Source: Asterias amurensis (taxonomy: Eukaryota > Echinodermata > Asteroidea > Forcipulatida > Asteriidae). From it: a stretch of 64,000 nt of DNA. Position 1 is the stretch's first letter; the number at the start of each line of letters is the position of its first letter. The DNA lies in NCBI RefSeq assembly GCF_032118995.1, contig NC_092666.1:12288501-12352500 (forward strand), written 5' to 3'. The notes under the pieces were generated by a model that was not told the origin of the DNA, ran no database searches, and saw nothing but the letters and a program-made list of their open reading frames with translations. Shown in pieces: positions 1 to 12,200 of the stretch. The position numbers and the translations under genes are program-made.

Positions 1-345
1 TAATTGGGTGTAGTGTCCGAGCACCAGACTCGAGCTCTGGTGTTTCTGTTCAGCAGAGTGTTGGTTTGAGTCCTTGTCGTGACACTTGTGTCCTTTAACA
101 AGACACTGGGTGGAGAGAAGCAATTATAGTTAAAACTATAGTTGCTTCTCTCCACCCAGGAGTAAATGGGTACCTGTGAGGGCAGTGATGGTTCCTGATT
201 TAACATAGTGCACTAGTTCGTGCCAGCACAGGCCGTTTACTCTCCTGGGAGCTGAAATCGTTTAAGGAATGAAAAAATAAACTGGGGTGATAATGTACGA
301 GCCCCATGAGTGCACTGAGTGACGGATTTGAGCGCTATATACCAA
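1..345 (+). repeat. tRNA-derived SINE copy, rearranged
   Basis: The head (about 10-95) resembles a tRNA-Leu-like promoter region with a degenerate B box (GGTTTGAGTCC), followed by the GTCGTGACACTTGTGTCC block seen in the other SINE copies. The 3' part carries the CTGGGAGCTGA block and ends in an ATAATAATAATAG tail. Positions 109-160 form a near-perfect hairpin (GGGTGGAGAGAAGCAATTAT and its complement) where two copies of the internal block meet head to head. This suggests a rearranged or composite copy. Confidence 0.6.
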
Positions 346-510
346 TGATAATAATAATAGTATCAAAGTCTTATATAGCGCACGTATCTACCAAACAAGG
401 AACCTTTGGCGCTGAGATATAAACTTTCAGAAAGATAAGTTATTGTAGTGATAAGTTCTAAGACCCAATTATTTAGCACCATATAAGGGTTTACAAGGTC
501 CTACGGGGCA
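340..510 (+). repeat. (ATA)n-linked dispersed repeat
   Basis: An ATAATAATAATAG tract is followed by a conserved block (CTTATATAGCGCACGTAT, CCAAACAAGG, AGACCCAATTATTTAGCACC). The same block recurs at 5985-6135 and, inverted, at 33945-34105. It is probably a SINE tail family. Confidence 0.55.
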
Positions 511-690
511 TACAGCCGACACAGTCAGTAACACCGGGGAAAACCCCTTCTTTTCGATAAGTGCTCTGGGTTCTTTAACAGTCATAACACAACACTTGCA
601 TTGCGTGTCTCTATTATTATCGTTTCTTTTGTATCTTGTTTAAATTCAGGATGTGATGTCACTTAGGCTTGACGACGATGAGCGTTCAGG

Positions 691-1019
691 TGAAATGATA
701 CGATTGGGACACGTGAAAAACAGAATTGTCTGCACGCCAAACTTTGAGAGTCTTTTACAACTATCGACGTAGAAGGTAGAAAACGACACAGACAAGAGAC
801 TAACCGAACCATTGGTCCAAACAGCACATACGCTATTAAGACACGATGAGAAATAGTGAAATGATTCGACTGGGACACGTGAAAAACAGAATTGTCTGCA
901 CGCCAAACTTTGAGAGTCTTTTACAACTATCGACTAAGAAGGTAGAAAACGACAAAAGACTACCCGTACCACTGGTCCAAACAGCACATACGCTATTAAG
1001 ACACAATGAGAAACAGTGA
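691..1019. repeat. Two-copy tandem repeat, period about 166 bp
   Basis: 691-856 is followed directly by a closely similar copy at 857-1019. Both contain GGGACACGTGAAAAACAGAA and CCAAACAGCACATACGCTAT. The short open frames on the minus strand are translations of this repeat and resemble no known family. The stretch 1030-1320 shows nothing I recognise. Confidence 0.8.
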
Positions 1020-1324
1020 ATAAGTGGCAGCAGGGTACTTGGGTAAAATGCAGGTTTTGAAATCTGGCAAAACAAGGCTTGTCCTTGGAAACGTGACTCT
1101 TGATGTTACCGCGGGAACACAGTGTGGATAATTACAGGTGCGTTGCTATGAAGTTCAAGTATCTATAATATTAATAGTACTAGGTGCACATTTCCCATAG
1201 AATGCGAATTGTTGTTGTTTGTGGTTTAGCTTCATACATCATGAAAGGTAATGTACGCTGGGATACATCACCTTGGTCGTGCCCACCGTTGGTCGTTTCC
1301 AGCAACATGTATGATAATATTATA

Positions 1325-1400
1325 AAAAGGTTAAGAGCACCGGACTAGCCACTTGTGCCCTTGAGCAAGATACCATAGTTGTTTTGTTTTCTTTGGATAA
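1325..1400 (+). repeat. SINE head fragment
   Basis: TTAAGAGCACCGGACTAG and the following GAGCAAGATAC match the head and mid-part of the tRNA-Leu-like SINE. The rest is missing. Confidence 0.4.
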
Positions 1401-1585
1401 GACACTGAGCCTTAGGTCTCCTCTACTTAGAAGGTAGTTTCGTGGCCAGCGAATTACTTAATAAGGGAGAACACTGGTGTATTCTGCTCTACCTCTCTGA
1501 GCGGAATACAAATGGAGCACAGTGTTCAAAACTTCAAACACTATTTTTCAATTCCGGTTCTTCTTAGAAGAAACCACTCAGTTTA

Positions 1586-1798
1586 GAGCACCGAATTCAA
1601 CTCTGGTGTTTCTGATCAGCAGAGTGTCGGTTCAAGTCCCATTTGTGACACTTGTGTTATTAAGCAAGCCACTTAACAATGATGCTTCGTCCTTCAGATG
1701 GGACACAAAAAGCCGTTGGTCGAGTGTGTTGGGCATCGCACAAAAAAGAACCCAGTGCACTTATCTATAAAGAGAAGGGGTTTGCCCACGTGTGAAAG
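1586..1798 (+). repeat. tRNA-Leu-like SINE, 5' part
   Basis: It has TAGAGCACCGAATTCAACTC, GATCAGCAGAGTGTCGGTTC, the CTTCGTCCTTCAGATGGGAC block and AGAACCCAGTGCACTTATC, in the same order as in the longer copy at 24480-24895. It is cut off by the family A/C half-element that starts near 1785. Confidence 0.7.
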
Positions 1799-1968
1799 CA
1801 CATCAATTTTGTGCAACAAGGGTGTTTTTTCTTTCATTATTCTCTTGCAACTTCAATGACCAATCTATTCCAAGTTTGCACAGATTTGTTACTTTATGCA
1901 TATGTTGGGATACACCATGTGAGAATACTGGTCTTTGTCAAAGGTGTCCAGTGCCTTTAAAGGGTGTA
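1785..1968 (+). repeat. Family A/C foldback element, right half
   Basis: Consensus blocks GTGCAACAAGGGTGTTTTTT, ATGCATATGTTGGGATACAC and GGTGTCCAGTGCCTTTAA are present. The left half is missing. The terminal TTAA is shared with the family D element that follows. Confidence 0.65.
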
Positions 1969-2331
1969 TGTAACTTTTGTAGGACAAAAAACACAATGTC
2001 CACAGATTTACACTAAACTTACACAGTTTGAAGATAATGATAGTAGAAAGCTTCCCTGAAAACATTACGTACTGAGGTGCTGTAGTTTTTGGGAAATGAG
2101 TAAAACAATGTCATGAAAATAATTTTCGTCTCATGAGACGAAAATTATTTTAAGCATTTACAAACAAACTTTCATGACATTGTATTACTCATTTCTCAAA
2201 AACTACAGCACCTACAGTACTTACATCAGTAAGTAATACTTGAAGGGAAGCTTTCCACTATCATTATCTTTAAACCCTGTAAGTTTAATGTAAATCTGTG
2301 GACATTTTGAAAAGGTACCCAAATCCTTTAA
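1958..2331. repeat. Family D TTAA-bounded palindromic element
   Basis: Arms contain ACAATGTCCACAGATTTACA and its complement near the right end (GTAAATCTGTGGACATTTTG). The centre is a perfect palindrome (AATTTTCGTCTCATGAGACG, about 2120-2150). It ends AAATCCTTTAA. Related copies are at 20846-21270 and 23583-23865. It is non-coding and probably a MITE. Confidence 0.75.
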
Positions 2332-2645
2332 AGATCATGATGGTGGAAAGCTTTCCTTATAATATTACTGGCTGAGGTGCTGTATTTGTTGAGAAATTAT
2401 TAATAAAGTTTCATGAAAAGAATTTTCGTCTTTTGTGAGACAAAAATTATTTTAGGGTATGAACAGCGGAATTACTCAACCCTCCTGAAAACATTGCTCT
2501 GTGATTTTCAATTGTTTTTTTAACCACCTGTTGATTAATAACACTGAAACTTCTACAGGTAAATTGTTTTACAACATCTTCATTCAGAGTGAGTAGGGAT
2601 TCATGAATCGCCAAACACTTGATCTGCAAAATGTATCAAAACCTG
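2331..2645. repeat. Partial family D copy plus dispersed unit L
   Basis: 2331-2460 repeats the left arm of family D (GGAAAGCTTTCC, GAGGTGCTGTA). 2521-2645 is a roughly 125-bp unit containing CTTCATTCAGAGTGAGTAGG and GAATCGCCAAACACTTGATC. That unit occurs again, nearly identical, at 26110-26230. Confidence 0.6.
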
Positions 2646-2664
2646 AAATTTAAGACTTCATTTT

Positions 2665-3047
2665 TTAAAGGCACTGGACACTATTGGTAATTGTCAAAGA
2701 CTAGCCTTCACAGTTGGTGTATCTCAAAATATGCATAAAATAACTAACCTGTGAAAATTTGAGCTCAATCGGTCATCAAAGTTGCGAGATAATAATGAAA
2801 GAAAACACCCTTGTCACACGAAGTTGTGTGCGTTTAGATGGTTGATTTCGAGACCTCAAGTTCTAAATCTGAGGTCTCGAAATCAAATTCGTGGAAAATT
2901 ACTTCTTTCTCGAAAACTATGGCACTTCAGAGGGAGCTGTTTCTCACAATGTTTTATACCATCATCCTCTCCCATAACTCGTCACCAAGAAAGGTTTTAT
3001 GCTAATAATTATTTTGAGTAATTACCAATAGTGTCCACTGATTTTAA
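2665..3047. repeat. Family A TTAA-bounded foldback element
   Basis: Left end TTAAAGGCACTGGACAC and right end GTGTCCACTGATTTTAA. The centre is a hairpin built from ATTTCGAGACCTCAAG and its complement. This is the commonest repeat in the window, with about 25 copies or pieces. Any long frame through it is a by-product of the palindrome and is not a gene. Confidence 0.85.
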
Positions 3048-3059
3048 GGATAGGTTTTT

Positions 3060-4600
3060 CCTCGAGAATAAACATGAAATGACGATCAGAGCATACTGAT
3101 CGAAACGTCGAGTTAATCCAACGGTTCTTTTCAGAACCACCCCAACTCATTTAGAGATTGTTATTACATGGTGTTACCGCAAACTCTTCTATATCTTATT
3201 TCCACCATGCAAAGTTTCAAATCCTACTTATGAAATGATGCAGAATTTTTTTTTTTTTTTTTGCCAAGTTAAAAATAATGGCATCCCTTATTTTTTTAAG
3301 GTTTGGGGGGAGGTTTACATTTTGTAATCACTCTAACAATTAATGGCAATACAAACTTACTTGGTAAAAAAGACATCACCTTTCGCTAGTAGGCTGTAAC
3401 GCGTTTTGTGAATTGCACTTTGAAGTTACATTGTTGTATATGGTTATAAAAAAATGTGTCAGTTTTTATTTCACAAACATTTTAATTTCCATTATATTCA
3501 ACAGGACATATCGCAAAATGCACAGAAATAATTATAAAGAAGGTCTACCGAACAAAGATAGTACATGTATATAACTAGACATAATTGCATTTGTGCACAA
3601 ATCCAGAGCTGTTTCGTTAATAACATTTTCAAATGTCTCAACTGAAATTGACATTTTAATTGTTTTCAAAGCAGTTATAACAAATTCTGGCTATTTAAAA
3701 AAATAATTTAGATTATACCATGTACAGTTAGCAATTAAAGAGATAAAGGTGCAAAAAATGAAAGAAATCATAGAAAATCATGTGATGATGTCATTATGAC
3801 GTCATTTCATAAGAACTTGTCAATATCCAACAACCTACCAAGTTTCAACTTGATCGCATAATTACTTCGGGAGTTATACTAGTTCAAAAAGTGCACCTTT
3901 AAGGCCGCGTCACGTGACCCCCGATGACGTCATTGATAATTATAAAGAAGGTCTACCGAACAAAGATAGTATATAATAAAGATACTAGACCTATCATTAT
4001 ATGAGACACAATGAAATAGGGGCAAAATAATGGAGGCATATTCAAAAGACTTGTATTTAAAAACAAAAACAATTACACATTTTTTGTATACAACATACGG
4101 TCTTCTGAGCAGAACTTCAGTTGCAATAGATCGTACAGAGCAAAGAAAAGTTACTAGACCTAGGACAAACAGGAAAGTTAATAAGGCCCATACAAAATAT
4201 ACCAGTTAATCGTCCCCTCCCTCGTCCTTTTTTTGAAGCCGCATCCTTTTTTTTTTTTTTTTTTTACATTTTCTTGTATTACAAATTTTACAAATTTTAC
4301 AAAATTTTTACAAATTTTATGTGTATTTCTCATTAAACTTATTATCTTTAAAGAACTTGTAACTACTTTAAGTAAGTGGTGACTTTTATTTCACACTGCT
4401 GTCTACAAATAAGATTAAAAACGTTCATTTATTTTATGTAAATAAATTTAAGTCCCATGCAGAGCATCTGGCGGCAAATTGTCTTACTAAAAATACAAAT
4501 AATATACAGTATCATCGATTAGTAGGTAGAGGCCGATGATCCAGGCAAATCAAGCCAGGCCGTCTAAAAGAAAGTGTAGGGGTTTGCCAGGGCCCAACTT
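3060..4600. other. No gene seen; AT-rich, two dispersed direct repeats
   Basis: A hammerhead-like motif lies at 3077-3112 (see its own entry). The segment TAAAGAAGGTCTACCGAACA occurs at about 3533 and again at about 3941, each followed by a related AT-rich stretch. Poly-T tracts lie at 3247-3262 and 4249-4264. No coding signal is visible. Confidence 0.5.
3077..3112 (+). ncRNA. Hammerhead-ribozyme-like motif (degenerate)
   Basis: AAATGAC is followed by a perfect 6-bp stem (GATCAG, loop AGCATA, CTGATC) and GAAACGTCGAG. The order ATGA, stem II, GAAAC is that of a hammerhead core, with the leading CUG changed. Such cores lie in the terminal repeats of Penelope-like elements and retrozymes. I infer a decayed element end. 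No reverse transcriptase is visible nearby. Confidence 0.4.
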
Positions 4601-5354
4601 CATAGAGCTGCTTAAAGACATTGGCCACTATTGGTAATTGTCAAAGACTAGCCTTCTCACTTGCTGTATCTCAACATATGCATAAAGTAACAAGCCTGTG
4701 AAAATTTGAGCTCAATTGGTCGTCGAAGTTGCGAGATAATAATGAAAGAAAAAACACCCTTGTCGCACAAAATTGTGTGCTTTCAGATGCTTGATTTCGA
4801 GACCTCAAATTCTAAACTTGAGGTCTTGAAATCAAATTCGTGGAAAATTACTTCTTTCTCGAAAACTACGTCACTTCAGAAGGAGCCGTTTCGCACAATG
4901 TTTTATACTATCAACCTCTCCCCACTACTCATTACCAAGTGAGGTTTTCTGCTGATAATTATTTTGAGTAATTACCAATAGTGTCCACTATTAAGGGAAG
5001 GTACACGTTTGGTAATTACTCAAAACAAATATTAACTTAAAAACTGACTTGGTAACGAACATTGGAGAGCTGTTGATAGTATAACAAATTGTGAGGTACG
5101 GCTCCCTCTAATGTAGCAAAGATTTTGAGAAAGAGGTAATTTCTCACTAAAATAATGAAAGACTTCTAGCAAGAAGTATTTTATTCCTGTCTGAAAGCTG
5201 CAACCAGGGTGTTTTATCTCTTATCATTTTCTCGCAATTTCGATGACCAATTTAGATCAAATTTTCACAGGCTTGTTACTTTATGATTATGTTGGGATAC
5301 ACCAAGTGAGAAGACTGGTCTTTGACAATTACCAAACGTCTACCTTCCGTTTAA
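4589..5354. repeat. Family F end, family A and family C elements abutting
   Basis: 4589-4615 is a family F terminus (GGGCCCAACTTCATAGAGCT) broken at its TTAA by a family A copy (4612-4994). The right-hand TTAA of A is also the left end of a family C copy (4991-5354; TTAAGGGAAGGTACACGTTT to the mirrored TACCTTCCGTTTAA). Neighbouring elements therefore share single TTAA sites. Confidence 0.75.
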
Positions 5355-5984
5355 GCATACAGTACTGTGATAGATGTTAAATTTACATAATTGCTTAACA
5401 GCTTTCTGCTTAACAGAAATGAGCAAGACACCAGTCACGAAGTTTACATGTGATAGTTTGGCTGGTATCCTTATACACTGTACTGGCAAGCAACACTTTG
5501 TTGCACTAAGCTACCTTTTCTGCAAGCAACTCTATATAAAAATGGGCCCTGCATCAATAAATGGACCTGATTCCTCCACGCCCCACCCCCTATGTGGGGG
5601 TCTAGAATATGTGTCAACAGAGGGATTGTACATGACGTCATTGGCCACCATCTTTGAAGAAATGTACTATCATTGGCTGAGAGATAAGATGTGCACAGCC
5701 CGTACAAGTGTGCACTTTTCAATTGTTATCAGATCCATGTTTGAAACTAGTCCTTTTCGAAACCACGCTCCGGCTTTGGATTCGGCTTCAGGCTCCGTCC
5801 TCTCGTTAGACTTGACTCAAGTCCCAATCCCATACCATCGCCAGAAAACTATTATTTTGTGATGCTCTGCATTCCCCAACCTGTTCCGCACGCGGGACCA
5901 CGATAGCTACACATTAGGGATCTCTCGCACGAGAACGGGGCTTGAGTCAAGTCTATCCTCTCGTCTGACGCCCTGATCGCGTAC
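5355..5984. other. No convincing gene
   Basis: A 162-codon open frame runs 5374-5862 on the plus strand but has low-complexity, family-less content. Part of it (ATCATTGGCTGAGAG at about 5669) recurs at 7899, and GACTTGACTCAAGTCCC at about 5810 is answered by an inverted match near 5940. I read it as repeat-derived and non-coding. Confidence 0.45.
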
Positions 5985-6135
5985 GCAATAATAATAATAA
6001 TAATATCGAAGTCTTATATAGCGCACGTATATACCAAACAAGGTACTACCCAAGTATTTACAAACGTTCAGAAAGATAGGTATAATTGCAGTGATGAATT
6101 TTGAGACCCAATTATTTAGCACCTTATAATTGGCA
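5985..6135 (+). repeat. (ATA)n-linked dispersed repeat
   Basis: Same block as 340-510: an ATAATAATAATAAT tract, then CTTATATAGCGCACGTATAT, ACCAAACAAGG and AGACCCAATTATTTAGCACC. Confidence 0.6.
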
Positions 6136-6220
6136 AAACATCCGCAGGGTCAAGCAGGCCTGAGCCGAATCTGAAGCCGCAGTTTCGAAAAGGGCCACAC
6201 ACAGTAGTCGGTGCATTCAT

Positions 6221-9200
6221 TTAGCACATTTTAACCCCATGACCATCATTTCTCGACCGTTTTATTTCAATCACCGTGTCATACTGCTTGGTGTGGTGAT
6301 TATCTTCAGTCCACTCATTTCTCATGTTCTTATATATAACTATAGCCGCCAGAGACTGGTCATAGTGGTGATTATTCCTCCTAGAACCCTCCGGTGCAAT
6401 GCACTGTGGCTTTAACGCACATTCTAAGACAGGGTCGAGCAACTTCTCCCACAACACGGTACTGTTCGCGAGTAGGAGCCGCCCAAAGCTGAAATAAGGC
6501 GCATCGGACTTTGTGACATTGTAGAAGTCGTTTTTATCCAGACCCATTTCTTTGAACATCCCTTCGTGTGTCATGTAGTAGTAGTGTGGAATTTCCCCAG
6601 TGATTTTCGGGTCGAAGCCGAGCAGATGTGCCATAAAGCCGTGATGGAGATAAAGGTACGGCATGATTTTACTCAATGGTCCCTTAAAGCGGACGGATGC
6701 ATCGCCGTAGAAGATAGTACCAAACTCGGCCAATGTCTCCTGTAAGTTTGAAAAGAAGAAAGCAAAGGAAAAATAAATAGTTAGCAGATGGAACGAGGAG
6801 AGATGAGTGGAATGATCAGGTGGATGTGTGGTGGTTTTTTTTTGCCTGGCTGACGTGCTGTCGGTGAGAAGGAGGAGAGGAGGGGATCGGCACCGTATTA
6901 AGGAGGCACAGGCTGACGGTGGTTTGGCCATGTGGGGGAGAAAGAAGGATTAAAACTGGGTCAAGAGGTGTAACCAGCGTGAGGGCGGGCCCGCACCTGT
7001 TGGCCAACCGCGCAAGTCGTGACAGAGCTCTACTGTGTCAAATGGCTTTGAACTGCCTGAAGTCATTGCAAGGAACTCTAAGGACAGGGGGTCAAAGTGG
7101 AGAAGAGCCATGGGGAGAATACAGCCACAGTCAGTGCGCACCGTGCGGAAAAGTCCTATAATGAGCTTGGAGGGCACATTTTCAAAAAGTCATATCGTGA
7201 AAACCCAGCCATGTAAAAATACAACAACGTGACAGTATGAACGAGGAATGCTTAATTGTAATGACAAAAACCATAGGTGAATTTTTAATTGTTCAGAAAT
7301 AAGGAATTTCGGACTATAAAAATGATCATCGTTGTACAAAAATAACGGTCTCCGAAAAAGTCCCTTTTGTAGCATTTAACGAAATCGTGCAGACAAACCT
7401 TAATCATGATTATCTCAAAATGGCTTATTGGTATCCGTCCTGAAAGTTGTTTATATTAGTATGTGCTCCGGCCGCTCTACCATTCTGGCCCCAGTGGATG
7501 ACACCCCCTTGCCGATCCTAACTGACTGTCAAAAGGGGAACCCTGTTCCAGCCCCGTAGATGGCAGCGTTCTCCTTGGGTTGACGGCCCAAATCAGTTAT
7601 AGGTAAAGCCCCCACCTTGAAGCGACCGTTGCCTTGCCGTGATAGGTGATTTTTCATGAAACAAATATAATGGGTTTTTTTTATTTGCAGAAACAAGCGG
7701 ATCTATTTTATACTTACGCGCATTATAACAACCTTCCACACCATCGTATACAGAATCCTGGCGTGAGGCGGGTACTTGGAGAAGTCGAACCCACGCACGT
7801 GTACGTTGCAAACGGAGTTCAACTACAGTATAAGGAAACAGAAACTTAAATGTTACCATTGGCATCGCTAATGAAATGGTTGCACGTGTGAAGAGCTATC
7901 ATTGGCTGAGAGTGCATTGTGCGCAGCACTCGGACACGTTTCCATTGTGCGTCATCAAAGATAGCAGCATGTGTCTATACTCTTACGAAAAAAAAAAAAT
8001 ATATATATATATATAATTTTCACTGTTTTGTGATGCCAGTTTCGCTCTTTTGAGATTGAACGTCACGTATCACTCTTTTTTAGTGAAATTGTAAAGAACT
8101 TTACTCTATGACTCGTTGAAAGTACCCGTCTTTCCTCTAAAAAGAGCTGTCCACCATAACTATGACTCTTTGCAAGAGTGGTATGACGGACAACACTAGC
8201 GGGTTTTTTTTTTCGTGCTTTTTTTTCCTTTTTCTTTTTCTCTTCACCATTTTACCGTTCGCCGTTTGTGGAACAGACTCCCCTGCCACAACGGCGTCAA
8301 AGGGAATTCCTTCTGCTGGAGAACTTCTGTCCCCCTCATGGGAAAGGCGTGCTCTATTATTATAGGATGATGCTTCAAAAGAGGGCGCTATCAGAAGAAG
8401 TTTGTACATGTACACAGTTTGTCATTATGTGTGACCAAATTTCTCCGGGGCGGGGAATCTCCTGAACGACCTCTCGCCTCCCCAAAACGAAACAGAAACA
8501 CCAAGAACAAAATGGCAAACTCTCGATTGTCACCTTTTTGATGTTTTTCTTGTTAACTCTCAGGCAGTAGACTTACCAATATTGTTTTCAGTAATGCGCC
8601 ACCAATGAAAAGTTTAATACCAGGGGTCGATTAACTCTTTGTGTAATCCACCCCTGGTAAGTCTGCTGCCACCTAGCGTTCCAAAGTCTCTCATTAAAAA
8701 TGTCACTTGTAATTTATTACCTTTTTGATGTTTTCCTTGTTGAGTCCCAAGTTATAAACATAAATTTGTTTATGGGGCATGTGAGTCTGTGCCGATTTGA
8801 TCATTCCCATTGATTCGACTATATGGTTGTCGGATATTGCCGTCACTATCACAAGCCGATCGTAGAGGGCGTTCACATTCGTGTCCACATCCACGTTGAT
8901 CAGCGTTGGCTTTGTAATATCTGTGATTTGCAGGGGCAATACTACCGTTGTCTCATTGTGACCCCTGGAAGCGTTTGCTGCAGTAGTAGGCCTGTAGATG
9001 CTCTGGGGTGCAAGTTGTATTGTTTTGGACCTTCCGGACACATCTTGTTGCTGAAGGAACGTTCTGCTTGTTCTCATCACTGATGGCTTGTTATCCAACA
9101 AAACTACGCACATGTAAGAATAAAAACAAATGTTTGGTTATGCAGGTCTTCTGAACAGATCTGACGTCACAGGAGTATAGAAACAAAGCTTTGGTTTTGC

Positions 9201-12200
9201 AGGTTGGGCAACTGTCCAACCTTAGCAATAAAAAATATGCATGTGGAACTAAGCGTCTTGCATTTAAAAAAAGAGGCGGATCTTTTCAAAATTGCCCGCT
9301 GACATATTTTTAAAGACTGAGCCTTTTTTCGTATGAGATCGGTAAAATGTACCATAATTTTTCACAAAAAAGAAAAAGTATGTCTTACGCTGCCCTGCTA
9401 CCAAGCTTGTGCCTCGACGCTGTCCACTTCTATTGTCGTGATATTGGGCCGGATAAATAAAAACTAGCAATTACTTATCCAGTTAAAGGTTCAGCATTAG
9501 CAAGAAGACTGAAAAGTAAAAGATCAGGCATGAACATTTTGCTTGCGGGATTACCTTTCACTTATAGACATATAAATAAAAACGACATTTTACTAACATA
9601 CTGTAGCAATTACTAGTATTTTTACAAGCTACTGCATGAGGAGCTTGAGATTTTACTTGAACAACAGTGTTGCATATATGGCTCGGTATCGGGTCAGTAT
9701 TAAAGTGTTATTTTTCCCTTGGTCTAATGATCCAACGATAAATGTTACTTATAAATTTGTTGTGTACTTTAATTGCTCTAAAAGAACCAATCTCTGGAGC
9801 GCTGGCGTGGAGAGGCTGGCTGTTTCCTCATCATAGCCACTGCCGCCATCAAAAACTTGACTAAGTGGAAACTGCCCCGCCTGCATTTCAGTTAATCACT
9901 ATTGATCAGCGAGTCCATGCCTCTATTGTTATACTCCTGAATACCCCGCTATTGTGCTTTTCTCCGACCACTTACTAATCCGTTCAAGTAAATGGTGTTT
10001 TTCCAGTAAAAGGTTATTTATAGAGATTTTAGCAAATTCTCATGCCTGATCTTAAACTTGTCGACATTTTGTTAATGCTGGCCTGTACACGGCCCAGTAT
10101 CTTGTGAAACTATCAGATAATAGTAAAATGTCGGTTTTATTTACATCTCAATAAGAAGAGTCCCTCAAGCATTGATTTTACTTACTAGTTCGACCAATTA
10201 CTAGCAATATTAAGGCTTACTTTTATTTATAAGGATTTAAGTAAAAGACTAGTAAAAGCAAATGCTAGTTTTTATTTATCTGGCCCATTGTCTGTTCAGG
10301 TAAATCGAGTTTTACCCTAATCTTCTCCCTACATCCTTCCCAGCCCAGGCACATGCTATTAGCTAGTCTTGGTGCAAGACGTTTCTCGTTTCCTTTTCAC
10401 GCACACCGCGGCCAATAGACTGTGCAAGTCTCGCGCGCACCGGAGCGAGAAAACACGACAACTGAAGAAGTTAATTTTGTTATGAATCAAATCTTCGCTT
10501 AAATTTTTTCTTAATGCCGAATCTGAACAACAAAAATACCCGTTAGAGCTTGTTTAAATTATATTTAGCTTTTAAAACAAATACACAATTATCGGTTAAA
10601 GTCTATGTATAGACAAAAGTAAAACTCTGGGACAAGGATGTTGGTTTGATCTTAAATGTTTTGAAACCACTTTTGTAAATCTACGCCCGAATGTGAAACT
10701 ACTGAAAGCTGGTTTATACGCGGACGCACGATGGTCGCAAGGGCGTTAGATAAACGCGTGACGCATTTTAAAGAGGAAGCCGACGCCTAAGCGACCAATG
10801 AAAAGGCTTTCCACCCCGCGCGGCCAAAACAAGCGTCTGCGTAAGTTTCGTGATCAGAGATGGGCACAAATTCTTAAATTTTTACAAGTAACCTGACCTG
10901 AGGTCAAGTTCAATTATCGGTTTTTCTTCGTTATTATGTTGACTTTATTTTTTCTTTTATATATGTTGTTAATTAGTACTACATTTTTAACAACATATGT
11001 CATTTTTATGGTCATAAACTATATTAAACTAAAGTAATGGACGAAACAAAATCTCCCCAACGTAAAACTCCATAAGGTTGGGACCACAATGGTCCCGGAA
11101 GTTCAAATCTGCGCGAGACTTGCACAGTCTATTCACCGACAGCGCGCATCGGTGCGGGTTGAGTCGGTGCGGGCGCTGTTGGTGAATTGGCCGCGGTGTG
11201 CGTGAAAAGGAAACGAGAAACGTCTTGCACCAAGACTAGCTATTAGCCCCTCTCCCAAACCATTTGTATGTAAACTTAAATGAACACCAGGCCTGTATGC
11301 TTAAGTTTTTAAAGACAGTTGACACTATTGGTAATTGTCAAAGACTACTCTTCACAGTTGGTGTATCTCAACATATGCATAAATTAACAAACCTGTGAAA
11401 ATTTGAGCTCAATCGGTCGTCGAAGTTGTGAGATAATAATGAAAGAAAAAACACCTTGTCACACGAAGTTGTGTGCTTTCAAATGCTTGATTTCGAGACC
11501 CCAAATTCTAATTCTGAGGTCTTGAAATCAAATTCGTGAAAAATGACTTCTGTCTCGAAAACTACAGCACTGTTTCTCACAATGCTTTATACTATCAACA
11601 GCTCTCCATTGCTCATTACCAAGTAAGGTTTTATGCTAATAATTATTTTGAGTAATTACCAACAGTGTCCACTGCCTTTTGAGGGCAATGACGCTATCAA
11701 TGGCATTTTTTCCCCTTGGAAAAGGGCACCCTCATAATGGAATTGTAAATGTCTACCGAGCATTTTAAGGGCATCAATTCAAGGCAATGACCAAGGGGCA
11801 TGGGGGCAAACGTCCTCGTTGCCTCCGTGAAGTTTCAGGCATGGAACATAATATGTTTGCTAACAAAACAGTTGCTGGAGTTATAGGCACATTCCTCCAT
11901 GATCTGACACACCTGTAGAAGTTTGAGATCGATCGGCCATCAGCAGGGTCCCAACAGATTTACAAATAATTTACAGGGTTTACAGAAGGTAATGGTGAAA
12001 GACTTCTCTTGTGGAATATTATTCCATGAAATGCTTTACTTTTTGAGAAAACGTTAAAACAATATCAATTCTCGATAATTTATTATCGAGAATTTACGAA
12101 AGGTAATGGTGAAAGACTTCTCCTGAAATATTAGTCCATGAAATGCTTTACTTTTTGAGAAAACATTAAAACATTATCAATTCTCGATAGCGAGAATTAG

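Noticed and set aside
2782-3021. Recurrent open frames with [12 protein letters not shown]-type peptides (also at 26444, 52938, 58087)
   Set aside because: Same translation of family A right arms at many loci. The family is non-coding and palindromic.
5374-5862. 162-codon plus-strand open frame
   Set aside because: No family resemblance, low complexity, contains a block recurring at 7899 and an inverted repeat, and no splice or promoter support.
9393-9432. Extra 40-nt exon of the DUF1647-like gene
   Set aside because: It has AG and GTAAGA borders, but its inclusion gives a stop in the frame set by exon 1, while exon 1 joins exon 2 directly in phase.
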